49,444 nucleotides of DNA from a virus, in IMG/VR virus record IMGVR_UViG_3300046003_003454, positions 1-49,444 of that record; one strand, written 5' to 3'. This document shows positions 42,761 through 49,444 of the stretch, piece by piece. The translations under genes and the position numbers were made by a program. Numbering within the stretch: the stretch's first letter is position 1; every line of letters starts with the position of its first letter. The notes beneath the pieces are model-generated. The model saw nothing but the letters and a program-made list of their open reading frames with translations, was not told the DNA's origin and did no database searches.

Positions 42761-43366
42761 TTATCTCGTTATTAATTTATATGCCGTTGCCACCATTTTT
42801 TCGGTTGGAAGTTCCAACATTTTCTTGCGATTATCCAATGACAATGTACGCAATACTTTGGTTAATAACGCAGCAGTATATACATCTACGGTGACACCAT
42901 CGATGTCAGCGGCTCGTTTATCTTTTACAATAGAGAATATTTTATTTTGCTTTACACTATAATCTTCACTGGTAAAATCTACACGATGCGGATCATTTGA
43001 AATATGTGGTTGAGAAGATGTTGCTGGTGGAAAATCTGGTGTTATACTAGTATCTGTCGTACCAATGGTTTCTTCAACACCGCCACTTGGAATGGTATCA
43101 ATCGATTGCTGACCAAATGGTTGTGCACCTGTGTCCGTGTCATCCCCGTGTTGTGCGCCGGCATTAATATCTTGTTTTAACAATTCCGCGATTTTCTTTG
43201 GAAGATCTTTTATTGGAGTTGTTGCATACTTTTTCACATCACCATGCGACATTGTGTTTGCTAATTTACGAGCAACAGGACTAAACTTTTTGGGATTGGC
43301 CTTACCTTTTTGTATAGCATGTACAATTCCAAACAATTTTTGTTGTGCCTTTGATATTGCTGGCAT
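42761..43366 (-). CDS. DUF3008-like protein
   Basis: 201 aa. The first ~60 residues (AISKAQQKLFGIVHAIQKGK, VARKLANTMSHGDVKKYATT, DLPKKIAELL) match the DUF3008 pattern of small phage and bacterial proteins that start 'MPA.SKAQ..lfG.a.a...G'. The middle (about 70-140) is Thr/Pro/Gly-rich and probably disordered. The C-terminal third (VDVYTAALLTKVLRTLSLDN, MVATAYKLI) is helical. Role unknown; its position suggests a head or packaging accessory. It begins one base after the stop of the metallopeptidase-like gene. Confidence 0.72.
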   Translation of the reverse strand: MPAISKAQQKLFGIVHAIQKGKANPKKFSPVARKLANTMSHGDVKKYATTPIKDLPKKIAELLKQDINAGAQHGDDTDTGAQPFGQQSIDTIPSGGVEETIGTTDTSITPDFPPATSSQPHISNDPHRVDFTSEDYSVKQNKIFSIVKDKRAADIDGVTVDVYTAALLTKVLRTLSLDNRKKMLELPTEKMVATAYKLITR

Positions 43367-43367
43367 T

Positions 43368-43730
43368 TCACTTCTCCAAATAGATTTCTGGGTGTTTGTA
43401 TCGAAACTGCCGCATTAAGCTACCTGCTAGTGCATTGGCTTCATTTTCCATTGATGACCCATCACGACCATCGGCGTTTTTACCTTGTTCTCGTTGTTTA
43501 TGATGTACCAATTCGTGACACAATGTACGGCATACATCAGCAACATGTCGTGATCCACCATAAATATAAATTTCATTTGTTTCGGTATTATATACACCAA
43601 AACTTAAATGTTCCTCAGTAAAACTGACATTGTTAACAATAACAATTTTTCGTGGCAACGATTGCAAATCTAATTGCGTTGCCACGAATTTTACAGTTTC
43701 ATTTAAGAAAAATTTATCTTGCGAATTCAT
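43368..43730 (-). CDS. HExxH metallopeptidase-like protein
   Basis: 120 aa. CHELVHHKQ at residues 71-79 is a HExxH zinc site (His72, Glu73, His76), and MENEANALAG (Glu95 or Glu97) supplies a plausible third ligand, as in small gluzincin-like domains of the SprT/ImmA kind. The N-terminal half is beta-rich (RKIVIVNNVSFTEEHLSFG, EIYIYGG). The short size suggests a minimal protease domain. It could process a head or tail protein alongside gp21, but the target is unknown. Confidence 0.75.
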   Translation of the reverse strand: MNSQDKFFLNETVKFVATQLDLQSLPRKIVIVNNVSFTEEHLSFGVYNTETNEIYIYGGSRHVADVCRTLCHELVHHKQREQGKNADGRDGSSMENEANALAGSLMRQFRYKHPEIYLEK

Positions 43731-43733
43731 GTA

Positions 43734-44027
43734 TTATAAATTTTTCTTTTTACGACCGGCTGTCTTTTTTACTTTTGCTACGGTCTTCTTTGCCTTGATT
43801 TTTGCAGATTCCACAACTTGTTTTGTTTCCGCAACAACTACTTTAGCTTCTGCCGCAACAGTTGTTGCTACTGTCTTAACATCTTCTAAATTTACTTTAC
43901 CATCGTTATTGACATCTACGATATCAGTAATTTTTTTGATCGGACGAGCAAATGTTTCTTTGTTGTTAGTATACACCCAAAAAGCAATTGCACCACCGAT
44001 TCCCAATAAACCTAATGTTATTAACAT
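43734..44027 (-). CDS. small membrane protein with EF-hand-like loop
   Basis: 97 aa from the ATG at 44027, with AAAGGAG upstream. Residues 1-20 (MLITLGLLGIGGAIAFWVYT) form a transmembrane helix or signal anchor. DVNNDGKVNLEDV near residue 40 is a canonical calcium loop (DxNxDGxV..ED) of the EF-hand/dockerin type. The rest is a Lys/Ala/Val-rich helix ending in KKTAGRKKKNL. Possibly a membrane-tethered, calcium-sensing or DNA/RNA-touching protein; function unknown. Holin-like action is a guess only. Confidence 0.72.
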   Translation of the reverse strand: MLITLGLLGIGGAIAFWVYTNNKETFARPIKKITDIVDVNNDGKVNLEDVKTVATTVAAEAKVVVAETKQVVESAKIKAKKTVAKVKKTAGRKKKNL

Positions 44028-44042
44028 AAACACTCCTTTAAA

Positions 44043-44630
44043 TTATTTAAGTTCACCCAAAAAATCATAAATTAAACTATCAATACGAGAATATGGTGTT
44101 ATGATTTGACCACCGGTATTTTCGTTAATAAACGCACCGTGCGTTGATGGGTTACTTACGATATCAAAACAAATTAAATTAAAATCATCTTGTACTTCTA
44201 CTTCATTTTCACCAATTTGTTTTACGGAACCCATACCACGAGAAGAGACACCCAACCGAATATTGTTTTTAATTAGTTCACGAACAATATTTCCAGATGG
44301 AGTAGAAAGAATTTCCATATTTCCTTTTACATCATGTCCTTCAAACCACATCTCTGTGACATTACAACAAACATTCTTTAAATTAACCACAGCACTTTCT
44401 GGATGATCTAATTCACCCAGTGCTCTTCTCTGCGCAACAAAGTTGTTTTTGTAAGCTGCTGCTTCACGGGCCAAAATTTCTTTTGGATAAATTCTTCCAT
44501 TTTGATTTTTAATTTCGGCACGTTGTAATATCACATCTTTTAAAATCAATGGTTTTGTTATATCAGCTGCTTCTGTTAACAGCGACATGTCATACGAGAT
44601 GACATTGTATTCTACAAGTAATGACTGCAT
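44043..44630 (-). CDS. gp21: prohead core protease (gp21-like)
   Basis: 195 aa from the ATG at 44630, placed one base after the previous stop; an ATG at 44651 is also in frame but overlaps. The start MQSLLVEYNVI parallels T4 gp21. NGRIYPKEIL at about 44-53, LGELDHPESA (His76) and LGVSSRGMG (Ser129 or Ser130) are the landmarks of the serine protease family; NLICFDIVSNPSTHGAFI follows. It cleaves scaffold and capsid proteins during head maturation. It is separated from the scaffold gene by five genes rather than adjacent to it as in T4. Confidence 0.93.
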   Translation of the reverse strand: MQSLLVEYNVISYDMSLLTEAADITKPLILKDVILQRAEIKNQNGRIYPKEILAREAAAYKNNFVAQRRALGELDHPESAVVNLKNVCCNVTEMWFEGHDVKGNMEILSTPSGNIVRELIKNNIRLGVSSRGMGSVKQIGENEVEVQDDFNLICFDIVSNPSTHGAFINENTGGQIITPYSRIDSLIYDFLGELK

Positions 44631-44631
44631 A

Positions 44632-45129
44632 TTATTGCCCACGAATTTCACGAATCCGAGTTGCGATATTCAACAATCGTGATTCTAGTTTGATTAGACC
44701 TTGTTGGGTACGCTTCCATAACTGTTCACTTGCAATACCCGATTCATTTTTTAGTCGTGCATTAATTTTCAATGCGCGTTCAACTTCGTATAAACTTTTA
44801 TTTAATTCAGAAATTGCTTTAGCAATTTTTTGATGAGGAGTGGCAGTTGGATCATTCTTATATTTATAATACCTATTTTCTGATAGCTCGTTTTTGACAG
44901 TTTCCATTTTATCTGCTGGACTATTTATTTCTTTTTCTCCACGAGGAGTTAATTTAAATCCCGTTGTATCTGTCGCAATGTGCTTTGCACGTGTAATTTG
45001 TTTTTGTTTATTACCACGAAATGCATATGGGGTTAAATACCCAGCTACGGATCCTGTTGTGGTCGCTTCCTCCAATTCTTGCTTAATAATTTGACGAATA
45101 ACTTCACGAAAGCGTTGTTGTTGTTCCAT
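44632..45129 (-). CDS. hypothetical protein before gp21, 165 aa
   Basis: Not recognised. It is basic and helical: MEQQQRFREVIRQIIKQELE at the N-terminus, a middle part with AFRGNKQKQITRAKHIA and LTPRGEKEINSPADKM, and a C-terminal coiled-coil-like stretch (ISELNKSLYEVERALKINAR, LIKLESRLLNIATRIREIRG). It starts two bases after the stop of the 299-aa gene and is coupled to gp21. Probably a prohead core component, on position only; T4 prohead core proteins gp67 and gp68 occupy a similar place. Confidence 0.7.
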   Translation of the reverse strand: MEQQQRFREVIRQIIKQELEEATTTGSVAGYLTPYAFRGNKQKQITRAKHIATDTTGFKLTPRGEKEINSPADKMETVKNELSENRYYKYKNDPTATPHQKIAKAISELNKSLYEVERALKINARLKNESGIASEQLWKRTQQGLIKLESRLLNIATRIREIRGQ

Positions 45130-45131
45130 AA

Positions 45132-46031
45132 TTAACTCTTTAAAGTGTCTAATGTCTTGGTAATTTCCAAGGCAATTAACAATGAAGTCATGTGATTTTC
45201 TTTGATGATGTTGGCATTGGCGATGCGTTCTAATTGAGTTATAACTTCAGAAAGTTTAATGCGAGTAATCGTGTTATCAACTTTAACAACTTTGGATTTT
45301 AATTCTTTAATAAGAACTTCTGCTTCCTTGGTTGCATATTTTTTAAGTTGTTCAGTATTTGATACATTGTAAATATATTCACGAAGTAGATTCTTTTGTC
45401 TATCGTTTAATTCTGCGTATTTTTCATTAAATTTTTCAATTAAAATACGATATGATAATAAGCGTAAATCTTCTTCTTGTCCTTTAATAGTTTCAAACAA
45501 CTGTACATCATTTTTACTTTCTTTATTAGTAAGATTACCAGTGAGGTGTTCTACCATAGTGAATTTTGCAGACACTAAACTTTCAATTTCTGTATAATCT
45601 GTCAATTCGTTAATCACTCCATCAAATACTTTGTATACCGATGCGTATACTTTATACGACGGAATACGTGCATTGAGGAAATCTTTCAAATCATAATGAT
45701 TTTTAATTTCCTTTATTAAGTTGTATTTTTGAGTGTTTAACAGATGTTCATTTAATTTTTTCCGTTGGTCGGTAATTATACCAATTAAATGAAATGCTTT
45801 TTCTTCACTCATTTGTTGCACATTAAAAACTGCCCGATACAAAAGTAATTCCTTCCCCAATTCTGTCTTGGAATTAAAAAACTCTCGCATGAGTTTAACC
45901 GCTGTATCATTATTGCGGTTTTCTAGTGCGTCGGAGGTAATTTTACGAACCAATAGTTCGAAAAGAATACCTGTATTACGAATTTTGTTGTGCTTGACGT
46001 TTGATTTCATATGTATTCCGTTTTGTGACAT
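45132..46031 (-). CDS. hypothetical protein between portal and protease genes, 299 aa
   Basis: An almost entirely helical, charged protein without a recognised domain. It begins with NGIHMKSNVKHNKIRNTGIL, FELLVRKITSDALEN and continues as long helices (KLMREFFNSKTELGKELLLY, LFETIKGQEEDLRLLSYRIL). An ATG at 46010 (MKSNVKHN) is a possible alternative start. Similar-sized proteins follow the portal gene in other T4-like aquatic phages as far as I recall; a head-assembly role is inferred. Confidence 0.72.
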   Translation of the reverse strand: MSQNGIHMKSNVKHNKIRNTGILFELLVRKITSDALENRNNDTAVKLMREFFNSKTELGKELLLYRAVFNVQQMSEEKAFHLIGIITDQRKKLNEHLLNTQKYNLIKEIKNHYDLKDFLNARIPSYKVYASVYKVFDGVINELTDYTEIESLVSAKFTMVEHLTGNLTNKESKNDVQLFETIKGQEEDLRLLSYRILIEKFNEKYAELNDRQKNLLREYIYNVSNTEQLKKYATKEAEVLIKELKSKVVKVDNTITRIKLSEVITQLERIANANIIKENHMTSLLIALEITKTLDTLKS

Positions 46032-46074
46032 ATTATACCGTCATATATTAAATATAACGAATAGTTATAAGATT

Positions 46075-47952
46075 TTAGTTTTCTAGCCCCAAAATGTTAT
46101 TTTCATCTAAAAAAGAACCTGTTGGCGTTGTATTTTCCAACAAAACCGAATTTTTTGTTTTATTTAACGATCCTTTGTCCAACCACTGTTGCATTTCCAA
46201 TGTCAATGGTGATTTTCGTTTATCGTTTCGTCGTTTACCTACAGTCAACGAATCCATATTTTCTTTATGTCCCAAAGGATCACGCCCCCGTGGATGACTA
46301 TCTTGCCCATAGGACACACCCTTCTTGGGTCTGCCCATGTTAGCCTCCTCCAAATCAACATCTTCCAATTCACTTTCTTCGTCGGATTGGTCTAATGACG
46401 CTAGGATACTGTCTACATCGTCAACTTGTTGCTGTTCTATATCTTCTGGTTCGGGTTGCTCTTCTTCCCCACCGGTAGCCACTTGTTGTGGTTCTTGTGG
46501 TTGTTCCAACTTAGTTAATTCCATAACTCGCTTTACATCCTCTACAACTTTTGATCGTTGCGTACTAACATCATCTTCTGACATTTCAAAAATATGATGA
46601 TATACCCAATCTTGTGAAATTAATTTAGTTCCAATAAGATCATTTGCCACTGCAACCTTTTCTTTCCACAAGTTCAATTTTTCTTGTTCATACACAATGG
46701 ATGGTGAAGTTAAACTTAATTCAAAATCAATCAATTCTTCGTCACGGAATCCTTGAATGTATAAATGAATTATAGCAATCTTTGTTAACTCCGACACCAT
46801 AATACGCTGAATTCGTTCGATGGTACGAGCAAACCGTACATCTTGTGCTGCTAATGTCGCCTTACCACTTATACCCTCTTCGTATCCCATAAACGCCTTC
46901 GGTACTTTAAAGGCAGCCAATAGTTTGTTACGGAGATATTCAATGTCTTCAATCGCATTAAATTGCAACCCAGGAAGATTTTGAATATCGGTACCAGAAT
47001 CTTTCCCTCGAACAGGAAGATAAAAATCTTCCGTAATGTTCATCATATTATATCGAAGATTGTAATCACCGGTCGTTGGATCTACCAATGGAGTTTTTTT
47101 CATACGATCCATGATACGATTCATGAAGGTATCAATTTCTGCCGGCGGGATATTACCGATATCGACCAAAATCTTACGCTTGTCTGGTGCTCGCATGATA
47201 CGATGGATTAACATTGCATCTTCCATGAGTTGCAATTGCTTCCATACACGGCGACCACCTTCGATCATGGCTTTACCATACGGAAGGAAATTCGTGTCCG
47301 CTAATAAACGGAAATGTGCTACTTCAAAACTTTCAAAATCTTTCTTACCTAATAGCAAGAAATCATTTTCAATTTTAAATCGCACACTGAATGGTTGATC
47401 GGGTTGTTCACCCTCAATACGGATGGTTTCGTATACCGATAATGGTACTGCATTAACCACTCCGTATTCTTGATCCAAGTCCAAATATAAAAAGAAATCT
47501 CCGTACTTTGCCATGTTACGAATCCATGGCCAAAGATTAAATTCAATATTTAAAATGTCATAAAATAAATTATGGAGAATATCTTGAACTTGTTGATTTT
47601 TTGATTTAATACTTAGAATTTGTCCAAACTCATCTTTAATAGTACTTTCATCAGCATAAATGTCTAATACCGACGAGATAATAGGATCATTATCCATCAT
47701 ATCATAATCACGGAATAACTGTAATCGTGATCCCTGAAATGCGGCCGCTGCTTCATATCTACCGTGCGAAGAACCATATCCTCCGGTACCCGATGAGTAC
47801 ACGCGATGATATCTATCAACTCCACGCCGATTAACAAAGCTTTGTATGTTGTCAGTATCAGCTATTTTTAATTTTTTTCCTCCAACATTACGAACAATGG
47901 TACTGGTGGAAAAAAGTTTTTTAAGCCTAGTAAATAAAGATGTGTCGGACAT
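46075..47952 (-). CDS. gp20: portal vertex protein (gp20-like)
   Basis: 625 aa. Diagnostic stretches are FRDYDMMDNDPIISSVLDIY, ADESTIKDEFGQILSI, NLWPWIRNMAKYGDFFLYLD, MLIHRIMRAPDKRKILVDIG, DYNLRYNMMNITEDFYLPVR and LAAFKVPKAFMGYEEGISGK in the T4 gp20 order. The C-terminal ~150 residues are longer than in T4 and acidic/Gln-rich (EPEDIEQQQVDDVDSILASL), then basic. It forms the dodecameric ring through which DNA enters and where the neck attaches. The preceding gene ends 10 bases before its start. Confidence 0.96.
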   Translation of the reverse strand: MSDTSLFTRLKKLFSTSTIVRNVGGKKLKIADTDNIQSFVNRRGVDRYHRVYSSGTGGYGSSHGRYEAAAAFQGSRLQLFRDYDMMDNDPIISSVLDIYADESTIKDEFGQILSIKSKNQQVQDILHNLFYDILNIEFNLWPWIRNMAKYGDFFLYLDLDQEYGVVNAVPLSVYETIRIEGEQPDQPFSVRFKIENDFLLLGKKDFESFEVAHFRLLADTNFLPYGKAMIEGGRRVWKQLQLMEDAMLIHRIMRAPDKRKILVDIGNIPPAEIDTFMNRIMDRMKKTPLVDPTTGDYNLRYNMMNITEDFYLPVRGKDSGTDIQNLPGLQFNAIEDIEYLRNKLLAAFKVPKAFMGYEEGISGKATLAAQDVRFARTIERIQRIMVSELTKIAIIHLYIQGFRDEELIDFELSLTSPSIVYEQEKLNLWKEKVAVANDLIGTKLISQDWVYHHIFEMSEDDVSTQRSKVVEDVKRVMELTKLEQPQEPQQVATGGEEEQPEPEDIEQQQVDDVDSILASLDQSDEESELEDVDLEEANMGRPKKGVSYGQDSHPRGRDPLGHKENMDSLTVGKRRNDKRKSPLTLEMQQWLDKGSLNKTKNSVLLENTTPTGSFLDENNILGLEN

Positions 47953-47962
47953 ATTACCTCAA

Positions 47963-48322
47963 TTAATTAAGAAGACACGACTCACCGATAGCGGCAACTG
48001 TCATTTCTGCTAGGTGAGTGTTGGGATTATCCTTGCCCGTTTTAATAATTTCATTTAACTTGGTGATCAATGTTTGTGCAACACTATCAACTTCTTCTTT
48101 AAAGCATGCTTCAAATTGTTCATAGTTGAAAAATCCATATTGCATTTTATTTACTTTGGCAACACCTTCTAACAGTGTTGCATATAATTCAGTAATGGAC
48201 TTCTGTTGTTCCGTCGTCAATGTTGGTATCAACTTTTCCATTAATGTATCGATACGACCTGTGCTGACGCGTCGTTCTGGAAGTTGATAATTTTCCATTA
48301 AAATATTTTTTAACTTAATCAT
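47963..48322 (-). CDS. hypothetical protein before the portal gene, 119 aa
   Basis: Not recognised. It is helical, with LKNILMENYQLPERRVSTGR at the start, a stretch with EKLIPTLTTEQQKSITELYA and FNYEQFEACFKEEVDSVAQT. GGAGAAATAAT before the ATG gives a usable ribosome-binding site. It precedes the portal gene by 10 bases, the place where small head proteins are often found, but no function can be assigned. Confidence 0.65.
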   Translation of the reverse strand: MIKLKNILMENYQLPERRVSTGRIDTLMEKLIPTLTTEQQKSITELYATLLEGVAKVNKMQYGFFNYEQFEACFKEEVDSVAQTLITKLNEIIKTGKDNPNTHLAEMTVAAIGESCLLN

Positions 48323-48368
48323 TTTATTATTTCTCCTTGTTCAATACGGTATGCATTTTCTTGACATA

Positions 48369-48932
48369 TCACCACTTACTGCATGACCAGTATCTTGCAC
48401 TGGTTCTATCCTTTGCCGTAGCACAATTGTGACGAGCACGGAATGCTTTACGACGAGAGGGGATATTTTTCTTAATCTTCATTGTCTTTTCACCACGGCG
48501 TTTTGCCGAAGTACCACCATGACCAAAATTAACTTTTTTAATATTACCACTACTTGGATCACGAACAAACACTTTGAATTTTTTTACATCTCCTCTCATT
48601 GGCTTTCCAAGAGAAACCTTACGACCACGATATTCAGCTTCTCCTAATTGTTCTGGATGTTTACCTTGTAATACTTCAATTAAACACTCGGTACAATAAT
48701 CTTCGGTGTCTAATTCCGTATCAGTATTTTCGGAGCCAAACATTCCTCGTTCACGGTCATGTTCTGTGTCAGGTTTTACATCCATATCGGAAGTTACTTC
48801 TGATTCTGGTCTGGTATATAATTCTTTTACAGGAACACAGTTAGGAACCATTTTACCATTTAATTCCTTCATACCTACTTGCTTATATCCATCCCAACAA
48901 GATTCGTATAGAATATCTGTTAATCTAACCAT
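48369..48932 (-). CDS. conserved phage protein with Arg/Cys-rich C-terminus
   Basis: 187 aa from the ATG at 48932 (MVRLTDILYESCWDGYKQVG); an upstream TTG is less likely. The N-terminal third has WDGYKQVGMKELNGKMVPNC, a short motif found in many T4-like phage proteins. The C-terminal 60 residues (KFKVFVRDPSSGNIKKVNFG, GGTSAKRRGEKTMKIKKNIP, SRRKAFRARHNC, ARYWSCSKW) form a conserved basic module, also familiar from aquatic T4-like phages, likely nucleic-acid or metal binding (CTEC and two late Cys). No function is known to me. Confidence 0.75.
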   Translation of the reverse strand: MVRLTDILYESCWDGYKQVGMKELNGKMVPNCVPVKELYTRPESEVTSDMDVKPDTEHDRERGMFGSENTDTELDTEDYCTECLIEVLQGKHPEQLGEAEYRGRKVSLGKPMRGDVKKFKVFVRDPSSGNIKKVNFGHGGTSAKRRGEKTMKIKKNIPSRRKAFRARHNCATAKDRTSARYWSCSKW

Positions 48933-48955
48933 ACTCGTTCCCAAAGTCAAGAGTT

Positions 48956-49264
48956 TTATTTCTTTTTAAAGGTAGAAACCATCGTTGGTTTTCCACCTGT
49001 ATTTCCTGCTTTTCTTTTTCTCGTAATAGCTGATCGTTTCTCTGACTTTGACATAGCTGCGGCTGATCGTGCAGGACGGCATTTTGGATATTTCGCTGAT
49101 CCGCCCTTCCGTTCTTTTTTACCAGCGGATGCACCGCACGGAGGATGCTTACCAGTTTTCGGGTCGGTACGAGAAATATCTACCCATTTTTGTTTTAACC
49201 ACTTACCGAGGTTACCTTTGGGTATATATTTCTCATCTAAGATAATATCCATTAATAAAATCAT
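48956..49264 (-). CDS. small basic protein, DUF5872-like
   Basis: 102 aa. WLKQKWVDISRTDPKTGKHP, PCGASAGKK, KYPKCRPARSAAAMSKSEKR and SAITRKRKAG resemble the DUF5872 pattern of small basic viral and phage proteins (a W-x-K-x-K-W start, then spaced Cys and an Arg/Lys tail). The ATG at 49264 overlaps the previous stop as ATGA; a second ATG at 49252 is possible. It ends 23 bases before the next gene's start. Function unknown; its charge suggests nucleic-acid binding. Confidence 0.7.
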   Translation of the reverse strand: MILLMDIILDEKYIPKGNLGKWLKQKWVDISRTDPKTGKHPPCGASAGKKERKGGSAKYPKCRPARSAAAMSKSEKRSAITRKRKAGNTGGKPTMVSTFKKK

Positions 49265-49444
49265 TTAAGAAAGCGCAACTTGTAAATGGTGGAATTAACC
49301 AATGCCAAAATTTCGTCTACAATGTTATTCAAATCACTTTCTTGTGGTAATGATTGTCTGTTCATATCAACAAATTTTTGTAATGCCATAAAATATTTTA
49401 ATACTTGATCATCACCTTCCAAAAACTGATTTGTTGGTTGGTAT
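49261..49444 (-). CDS. hypothetical protein, N-terminus outside window
   Basis: An open frame enters from the right edge and ends with TGA at 49263-49261. The visible 60 residues (QFLEGDDQVLKYFMALQKFV, LNNIVDEILALVNSTIYKLR) are helical and end FLK. The ATGA overlap with the following gene and the lack of any other open frame here support it. No family is recognised from this fragment. Confidence 0.6.
   Translation of the reverse strand, partial: YQPTNQFLEGDDQVLKYFMALQKFVDMNRQSLPQESDLNNIVDEILALVNSTIYKLRFLK

Noticed and set aside
42367-42894. Plus-strand frame of 175 codons
   Set aside because: It runs antisense to the HAD phosphatase and DUF3008-like genes, both of which have clear motifs; no promoter or ribosome-binding site supports it.
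43734-44027. Holin
   Set aside because: One transmembrane helix plus a calcium loop and long basic tail is not a usual holin pattern and no endolysin gene lies nearby.

Overview
This window is a stretch of a large tailed-phage genome, most likely a T4-like myovirus of an aquatic bacterium. The evidence is a recognisable contractile-tail virion set: portal gp20, prohead protease gp21, scaffold gp22, major capsid gp23, neck and tail-completion proteins like gp13, gp14 and gp15, sheath gp18 and tube gp19. The DNA is AT-rich, genes are tightly packed with 1-20 base gaps or TAATG/ATGA overlaps, and no rRNA, tRNA or integrase was seen. Every supported gene lies on the minus strand, so transcription runs from base 49444 towards base 1. 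The host cannot be named from this sequence; a phage ribosomal protein bS21 and many adhesins are the only hints.

Layout in transcription order. 49.4-47.9 kb: small basic or structural proteins of unknown role. 48.0-38.9 kb: head module (portal, two unknown proteins, protease, a membrane protein with an EF-hand-like loop, an HExxH metallopeptidase-like protein, a DUF3008-like protein, a HAD phosphatase, bS21, scaffold, major capsid protein). 38.8-33.0 kb: neck, tail completion, sheath and tube. 32.9-8.97 kb: about 24 kb of tail-fibre and adhesin genes assembled from shared, shuffled cassettes, with RCC1-like, PA14, fibronectin III, Asp-box, Mtd-N-like and glycine-rich modules and a tail-fibre assembly chaperone. 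8.96-8.3 kb: a zinc-ribbon protein. 8.27-4.1 kb: three collagen-like proteins and two proteins with long His-Xaa-Asp/Asn tracts. 4.0-0.85 kb: a radical SAM/SPASM enzyme, a small protein with two HADHVD motifs, and a Cys-motif/methyltransferase fusion. The left edge holds a small unknown protein and a SNF2-type helicase cut by the window edge.

The most interesting part is 0.85-7.5 kb. A radical SAM/SPASM protein, the enzyme class that modifies peptides, lies directly downstream of genes with about 24 and 40 His-Xaa-Asp/Asn triplets. A doubled triplet, HADHxD followed by TG/SG-x-Y, occurs at the C-terminus of the enzyme itself and twice in the next small protein. This suggests a phage-encoded post-translational modification system acting on its own fibre proteins. 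It recalls the bacterial His-Xaa-Ser radical SAM systems but differs in triplet and gene content. A non-enzymatic alternative for the repeats, metal coordination in a trimeric needle, is also plausible. The modification itself is inference.

Regulation: transcription units with a real gap upstream carry CTATTTATA on the coding strand about 25-40 bases before the start codon. This is the reverse complement of the T4 late-promoter box. Hairpin terminators follow the tube gene, the capsid gene, bS21 and the 12.6 kb gene.
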